Of a stretch of DNA of 9,127 nucleotides, positions 5,828 through 9,127 are shown one piece after another (the first letter of the stretch is position 1; every line of letters starts with the position of its first letter). The notes under the pieces are model-generated. The model was given only the letters and a program-made list of their open reading frames with translations. It ran no database searches and had not been told where the DNA came from. A program made the position numbers and the translations under genes. The stretch covers positions 1-9,127 of the forward strand of contig CAZITV010000093.1 of the NCBI GenBank assembly GCA_964542255.1, in the 5' to 3' direction. The stretch is from CAYMSF01 sp964542255. GTDB taxonomy: Bacteria > Verrucomicrobiota > Lentisphaeria > Victivallales > Victivallaceae.

Positions 5828-5855
5828 TGCAAATTTGCAATAATTGTGCAAATTT
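5828..5855. repeat. TGCAAATTT repeats and palindrome in the amtB leader
   Basis: TGCAAATTT occurs at 5828-5836 and 5847-5855, spaced 19 bases start to start. The first copy extends to the perfect 12-bp palindrome TGCAAATTTGCA (5828-5839). Both lie just downstream of the start point predicted from the sigma54 element (near 5857), where a bound protein would block transcription; an RNA-level role is also possible. Confidence 0.4.
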
Positions 5856-5867
5856 ATAAATTGATTT

Positions 5868-5883
5868 AGCAAATACCGTGCCA
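5868..5883 (-). promoter_or_regulatory. Sigma54 (RpoN) promoter of the amtB-glnK operon
   Basis: On the minus strand the sequence is TGGCACG (5883-5877), GTAT, TTGCT (5872-5868). This is an exact match to TGGCACG-N4-TTGCW, with the required 10 bases between the -24 GG and the -12 GC. The start point would be near 5857, leaving an untranslated leader of about 119 bases before the small ORF. RpoN promoters need an activator ATPase and are typical of amtB-glnK operons controlled by NtrC, which fits nitrogen-limitation induction. Confidence 0.88.
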
Positions 5884-5963
5884 ATATTTATCTAATATTT
5901 TAAAATTATTCATTATCAACATCTTATAATTATTATTTACATAATTAACCAATTATCATTATT

Positions 5964-5991
5964 ACATAAATGAAACACATACCATTTATGT
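5964..5991. promoter_or_regulatory. Inverted repeat, candidate activator (enhancer) site
   Basis: ACATAAATG (5964-5972) and CATTTATGT (5983-5991) are perfect 9-bp arms around a 10-base spacer. The centre is about 120 bp upstream of the predicted sigma54 start point, the usual position for an enhancer-binding activator. The sequence does not resemble the enteric NtrC site (TGCAC-N7-GTGCA), so a different activator or a diverged site is implied. It could instead control the divergent purO gene. Confidence 0.45.
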
Positions 5992-6014
5992 TTACATTAT
6001 TGTATCGTGCCTGT

Positions 6015-6124
6015 CATCGCGTAACAATTTTGTCATCAACACTCTTTTTCGTGGTGAACATATTTAAATTGCATTGCATCGCGTAAATTGGTGCGGGATT
6101 TTTTTGAATATTTATAGCGTAACA
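6015..6124. repeat. Repeated CATCGCGTAA / GCGTAACA motifs in the amtB-purO gap
   Basis: CATCGCGTAA is present at 6015-6024 and 6077-6086. GCGTAACA is present at 6019-6026 and 6117-6124, so the core GCGTAA occurs three times in about 105 bases, all in one orientation. TGTCATC also repeats at 6012-6018 and 6031-6037. These lie upstream of the purO promoter and beyond the sigma54 region, and may be binding sites for a regulator of either gene. Confidence 0.35.
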
Positions 6125-6157
6125 GTGGCGAGAGCAATAGCTTTCAGCGTCCAGTTG

Positions 6158-6166
6158 TGGTATATT
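6158..6166 (+). promoter_or_regulatory. Candidate extended -10 promoter of purO
   Basis: TGG-TATATT (6158-6166) has the TGn extension and 5 of 6 bases of the -10 consensus. The -35 position 17 bases upstream (6138-6143) is poor, as extended -10 promoters often allow. The start point would be near 6173, giving a 47-base leader. Confidence 0.4.
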
Positions 6167-6219
6167 ATGTGCAGTAAAATTCGGTAACAGCTTAATTCAA
6201 TAAAATTGGAGATTATATC

Positions 6220-6855
6220 ATGTATATTGGCAGAATAGTGGCATTGGGCAAGACTCTTTCAGGCAATAATTGTGCGATGTACCGGGTTTCATCTCGTTCA
6301 TTTCCGAATCGTCAGGCGGTTTTAAAAGATAAAACTGTAACTGTGGTGCCGCGTCCGGGGTTCGAACAGGATTTGCAGAAGAACCCATATATCACCTATA
6401 ACTGTATTCGTTTGGAGCGTAATTGCGCCATCGTCAGCAATGGTTCTCATACCGACCCGATTGCCGAAAAAATTGCAATGGGAATGCCGGTGCGGGACGC
6501 GGTTTCACTTGGTTTGCTGGCAATGGATTATGAAAAAGATGCGTTTAACACTCCGCGGATAGTTGCCGTTGTTGCCGAAAACGGTGATGAGGGTTACCTT
6601 GGCATTATCCGCCATGATGCACTGCTGGTCAAATCATTCAAACTGCAGCCAGGAAAAATTAATTACATTGCCACCTACGAGCATATTTATCCGTGTGGTC
6701 ACTATCAGGACGATAATTTCACGGCGGTGACTGCGGAATCAGCATGTCAATATGTAATTAACGGCGGGATCTTTGCCGGATTTGAACATCCGGTTACGGC
6801 TGCGTCGGCAATGGCGGCAGGAGACGGTTTCACACTGTCTGCGGTGGTAGTATAA
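6220..6855 (+). CDS. purO: IMP cyclohydrolase, PurO (archaeal) type
   Basis: A 211-residue cytosolic enzyme of the PurO family. It closes the ring of FAICAR to give IMP, the last step of de novo purine synthesis. Most bacteria do this with the C-terminal-independent half of bifunctional PurH; PurO is the unrelated NTN-hydrolase-fold enzyme first described in methanogens. Family features are the N-terminal MYIGRIVALG (1-10), YRVSSRSFPNR at 21-31, VSNGSHTDPI at 72-81 and YIATYEHIYPCGH near 149-161. The length is close to the roughly 200 residues of archaeal PurO, so it is complete. The SD TTGGAG lies 8 bases before ATG. It is divergent from the amtB operon and 76 bases before the helicase gene, with a small hairpin between, so it is probably its own transcript. 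No purine riboswitch is visible in the leader. Confidence 0.9.
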   Translation: MYIGRIVALGKTLSGNNCAMYRVSSRSFPNRQAVLKDKTVTVVPRPGFEQDLQKNPYITYNCIRLERNCAIVSNGSHTDPIAEKIAMGMPVRDAVSLGLLAMDYEKDAFNTPRIVAVVAENGDEGYLGIIRHDALLVKSFKLQPGKINYIATYEHIYPCGHYQDDNFTAVTAESACQYVINGGIFAGFEHPVTAASAMAAGDGFTLSAVVV

Positions 6856-6882
6856 ACAGTTTAGCGGAATAATTACGGCAAT

Positions 6883-6903
6883 GCCGCGTCCCTGCGGCGT
6901 TTT
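6883..6903 (+). terminator. Small hairpin with T run after purO
   Basis: GCCGC (6883-6887), a 6-base loop, GCGGC (6894-6898), then GTTTT (6899-6903), 27 bases after the purO stop. The 5-bp stem makes a weak terminator, so partial read-through into the helicase gene is likely. It overlaps the ATG at 6881, which argues against that ATG as the helicase start. Confidence 0.45.
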
Positions 6904-6931
6904 ACCTCCAGAGGGGAATTTTATCAAATTT

Positions 6932-8977
6932 ATGGAAAGTTCATTTAACGATATATTAAATCAATTGAATCCTGAACAGCGTCAGGCAGTCCGCCAGATA
7001 GATGGACCTGTTTTAGTGCTGGCCGGCGCCGGCACCGGCAAAACCAAAGTTATCACCTACCGTATTGCCTATATGCTTAACTGCGGCATCGCGCCGGAAA
7101 ACATTCTTGGCATGACCTTCACCAATAAGGCGGCGGCAGAAATGAAAGAACGTTTGGCAGTGCTGATTGGCAAGGAGAAAGCTGACAGAGTTACCTTGGG
7201 CACCTTTCATTCATTCTGCATCCGGCTGCTCCGCAAAGAGATTACCAAGTTAAATTATTTACCGAGTTTTACCGTTGCCGATGATGGTGACCAAACCGGG
7301 CTGATTAAACAGGCTGCGTCATCACTGGGATTGGATAAAGAAGAATCTGTCGCTGATTTTGCCGCATACATTGGCAGAATGAAGAATAAATTGTTCAATC
7401 CGCAGGAAGCTGCCGCAGAAGCAGCGTTCGACATGGATAAAGTGCGCGCAGCAGTTTATGCGGAATACCAGACGCTGCTGGTCAATCAGAATATGATTGA
7501 TTTTGATGATATGTTGTTTTTGACTTACCGGGTCTTTGATGAATTCCCGGAAACGCTAAAAAAATATCAGGAGATATATCGTTATCTGTTGATTGATGAA
7601 TATCAAGACACGAATGACGTGCAGTTCACCATCCTTGACCAGATCTGCCGTGAACACCGCAATATTTGTGTTGTTGGTGATGATGATCAAAGTATTTACG
7701 GCTGGCGCGGCGCGAAAATTGAAAATATTCTTAATTTCCCAAAACTTTTCCCAAATGTCAAAGAGGTTAAACTGGAACAAAATTACCGCTCCACCAATAC
7801 CATCCTCGCCGCAGCAAATGCAGTGATTGCAGCAAACAGTGTCAGATATGAAAAAAATCTCTGGTCGAGTAAAGGCAAAGGCAGCAATATTATTCAAGTA
7901 AGCGCTGAAAATGCTGAATCGGAAGCAGCCTTTATCGCAGACTACATCAAGCAGGAAATGGGCGAATGCAGCCAGCTCAGTTACAATGATTTTGCGGTTC
8001 TTTATCGTTCCAACCATCTTTCCCGGCAATTGGAGCAGTCATTGCGTGCAGCGGGAGTGCCGTACAAACTGGTCGGCGGCCAGGAATTTTATAAACGGAA
8101 AGAAATTAGAGACGCGGTGGCATATTTAAAATTACTGGTCAATCCGCGCGAGGATCAGAGCCTGCTGCGCGTCCTCAACCTGCCGCCGCGCGGCATGGGC
8201 GACAAAGCTGTCGAATCATTAAAAAGGATTAAAAATATCACCCGCGCACCGCTTTGCACGATTCTTGGTGGAGATGAATATCTCAAATCACTCTCCGGCA
8301 AAGCCGCCACCGCGGCGCAGACACTGGACTGCACCCTGAAAAAATACCGGGAAAGCTTTGCTGTACCAGGTCAAATTAGTATAAAAGTACGTGATTTCTT
8401 GGATGAATGCGAGTATCTGCCGGGCATGAAACGTATTTACAAAGACCACAATGATGCCGAAAAACGACTTGACAACGTCTATGAATTTATCAACGCCATC
8501 GCTCTTTTTGAAAGAAAAAACCCCAATCCGGTTACACTGCTGGAATATCTTGAAGCATATGCACTGTTGGAAGAAAACGACCGCACAGATGACAACAACG
8601 ATGGTGACAGTGTTACCCTGACCACAGTTCATGCTGCCAAAGGTCTAGAGTTTAACCACGTTATTATCGTGGCAATGGAGAAAGATATTTTTCCGCACGA
8701 ACGCAGCATTGAAGAGCGTTCCGTCGAAGAAGAATTACGGTTGTTTTACGTTGCACTGACGCGCGCCAGACACCAATTGGTTATCACTCATACTGAACGG
8801 CGTATGACCCGCGGTTTTGAAACCTACCGTTACCCGTCACCATTTCTAAATTTGCTGCCGGAAGAAGCAGTTGACCAGACTACCCCAAGTCAGTTAATTA
8901 GATTTCTGAGTGATGACGAAGCTCTGCGCGGCATAGATAGTATTTTGGCAAAAATACGCGGCAACAATAATGACTAA
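6932..8977 (+). CDS. UvrD/PcrA/Rep-family superfamily 1A DNA helicase
   Basis: An ATP-driven 3'-5' DNA helicase, 681 residues from the ATG at 6932. All SF1A motifs are present in order: Q motif LNPEQRQAV (12-20), Walker A AGAGTGKT (31-38), Ia TFTNKAAAEM (62-71), Ib TLGTFHSFC (88-96), II IDEYQD (221-226), III VGDDDQSIYGWRGA (248-261), IV LEQNYRS (281-287), V TTVHAAKGLEF (564-574) and VI YVALTRA with Arg611 (606-612). The start at 6932 aligns with PcrA N termini. An in-frame ATG at 6881 would add 17 unconserved residues and lies in a hairpin. The SD (GAGGGG, 6911-6916) is 15 bases from this ATG, longer than ideal. The protein ends soon after motif VI, without the long C-terminal tail that contacts RNA polymerase in PcrA/UvrD, so it is nearer Rep in length. 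Its role is DNA repair or clearing of replication forks; which of the three it matches best is undecided. Confidence 0.96.
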   Translation: MESSFNDILNQLNPEQRQAVRQIDGPVLVLAGAGTGKTKVITYRIAYMLNCGIAPENILGMTFTNKAAAEMKERLAVLIGKEKADRVTLGTFHSFCIRLLRKEITKLNYLPSFTVADDGDQTGLIKQAASSLGLDKEESVADFAAYIGRMKNKLFNPQEAAAEAAFDMDKVRAAVYAEYQTLLVNQNMIDFDDMLFLTYRVFDEFPETLKKYQEIYRYLLIDEYQDTNDVQFTILDQICREHRNICVVGDDDQSIYGWRGAKIENILNFPKLFPNVKEVKLEQNYRSTNTILAAANAVIAANSVRYEKNLWSSKGKGSNIIQVSAENAESEAAFIADYIKQEMGECSQLSYNDFAVLYRSNHLSRQLEQSLRAAGVPYKLVGGQEFYKRKEIRDAVAYLKLLVNPREDQSLLRVLNLPPRGMGDKAVESLKRIKNITRAPLCTILGGDEYLKSLSGKAATAAQTLDCTLKKYRESFAVPGQISIKVRDFLDECEYLPGMKRIYKDHNDAEKRLDNVYEFINAIALFERKNPNPVTLLEYLEAYALLEENDRTDDNNDGDSVTLTTVHAAKGLEFNHVIIVAMEKDIFPHERSIEERSVEEELRLFYVALTRARHQLVITHTERRMTRGFETYRYPSPFLNLLPEEAVDQTTPSQLIRFLSDDEALRGIDSILAKIRGNNND

Positions 8978-9043
8978 GGAGCCGTAAAGAAATAACCTTT
9001 ACATCTTCGCGTTTCTACCGAATGCTTTTGCGTTTGCCGTTTC

Positions 9044-9068
9044 GTTACATACCCGCCACGGGCGGGTA
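9044..9068. terminator. GC-rich hairpin near the right edge
   Basis: TACCCGCC (9050-9057), ACG, GGCGGGTA (9061-9068) is a perfect 8-bp stem with a 3-base loop. GTTA (9044-9047) can extend it by pairing with TAAC (9067-9070) in an alternative fold. No T tract follows on either strand. It is 66 bases beyond the helicase stop, and 4 bases past a possible minus-strand stop at 9073-9075. It may be a bidirectional 3' end hairpin or an interspersed palindromic repeat. Confidence 0.4.
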
Positions 9069-9072
9069 ACCT

Positions 9073-9127
9073 TCAGGTATGCGCCTCGCCGGAAATTCCC
9101 AAAATCTCTTCGGGATATTTCGCGAGA
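9073..9127 (-). CDS. Possible 3' end of a minus-strand gene (partial)
   Basis: A minus-strand frame open to the window edge reads LAKYPEEILGISGEAHT and stops at TGA (9075-9073), with the GC-rich hairpin starting 4 bases later. That composition and the hairpin placement look like a natural C terminus, but 17 codons are too few to prove coding or name a family. A competing minus frame is open for 42 codons to TAA at 8999-9001 but is arginine-rich and looks spurious. Confidence 0.25.
   Translation of the reverse strand, partial: LAKYPEEILGISGEAHT

Noticed and set aside
5821..5839. TGGCAC followed by TTGCA on the plus strand as a sigma54 promoter for purO
   Set aside because: The spacing from GG to GC is 13 rather than 10 bases, which RpoN does not tolerate.
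5988..6086. A 32-codon hydrophobic plus-strand ORF beginning MFTLLYRACH
   Set aside because: It could be a small membrane peptide, but there is no SD upstream of the ATG and the ATG is part of the inverted repeat at 5964-5991.
6071..6095. TGCATC...GGTGCG as an NtrC-type site
   Set aside because: The half-sites are degenerate and separated by 9 rather than about 5 bases.
6881..6931. ATG at 6881 as the helicase start
   Set aside because: The extra 17 residues have no family counterpart, the SD is poor, and the ATG abuts the hairpin after purO; the ATG at 6932 aligns with PcrA-type N termini.
8999..9127. Minus-strand frame of 42 codons open to the right edge
   Set aside because: It is rich in Arg and Lys, runs through the GC-rich hairpin, and overlaps a better-looking C-terminal frame; probably non-coding.

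Overview
The window reads as chromosomal DNA of a Gram-negative-type bacterium that uses strong Shine-Dalgarno sites, sigma70-like promoters and at least one sigma54 promoter. All main genes are intact housekeeping or nutrient-acquisition genes; I see no phage, transposon or CRISPR sequence. The phylum is not settled. A PurO-type IMP cyclohydrolase, uncommon in bacteria, and the short tmRNA tag ANENYALAA would suit a PVC-group lineage such as Lentisphaerota, but that is a weak inference.

Layout: 81-908 (minus) is a family 2 glycosyltransferase. 909-1201 is the divergent gap, holding an extended -10 promoter and a structured leader for the tmRNA gene ssrA (1202-1554, plus). 1555-1920 has no gene, only hairpins. 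1921-5557 (minus) is the core of the window: a tandem duplication of an amtB-glnK cassette in the transcription order amtB1 (5557-4166), glnK1 (4153-3812), terminator-like hairpin, amtB2 (3705-2275), glnK2 (2262-1921). Upstream of amtB1 lies a 38-codon ORF with a perfect SD (5738-5622). Before it is a consensus sigma54 -24/-12 element (5883-5868) and, about 120 bp further upstream, a 9-bp inverted repeat in the usual place for an enhancer-binding activator. On the plus strand follow purO (6220-6855) and a UvrD/PcrA/Rep-family helicase (6932-8977). The right edge holds a GC-rich hairpin and possibly the 3' end of another minus-strand gene.

Function: the amtB-glnK block is a nitrogen-starvation ammonium uptake module, in which PII proteins plug the Amt channel when nitrogen is sufficient. 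Its most notable feature is that the two copies differ at functional residues. AmtB1 keeps the canonical twin-His pore pair. In AmtB2 the first His is replaced by Glu, the substitution known from fungal Mep1/Mep3, while the second His and the gate residues remain. The two PII proteins are about 92% identical, against about 79% for the transporters (hand counts), and both lack the uridylylated Tyr51. This suggests near-interchangeable regulators acting on two functionally different channels.
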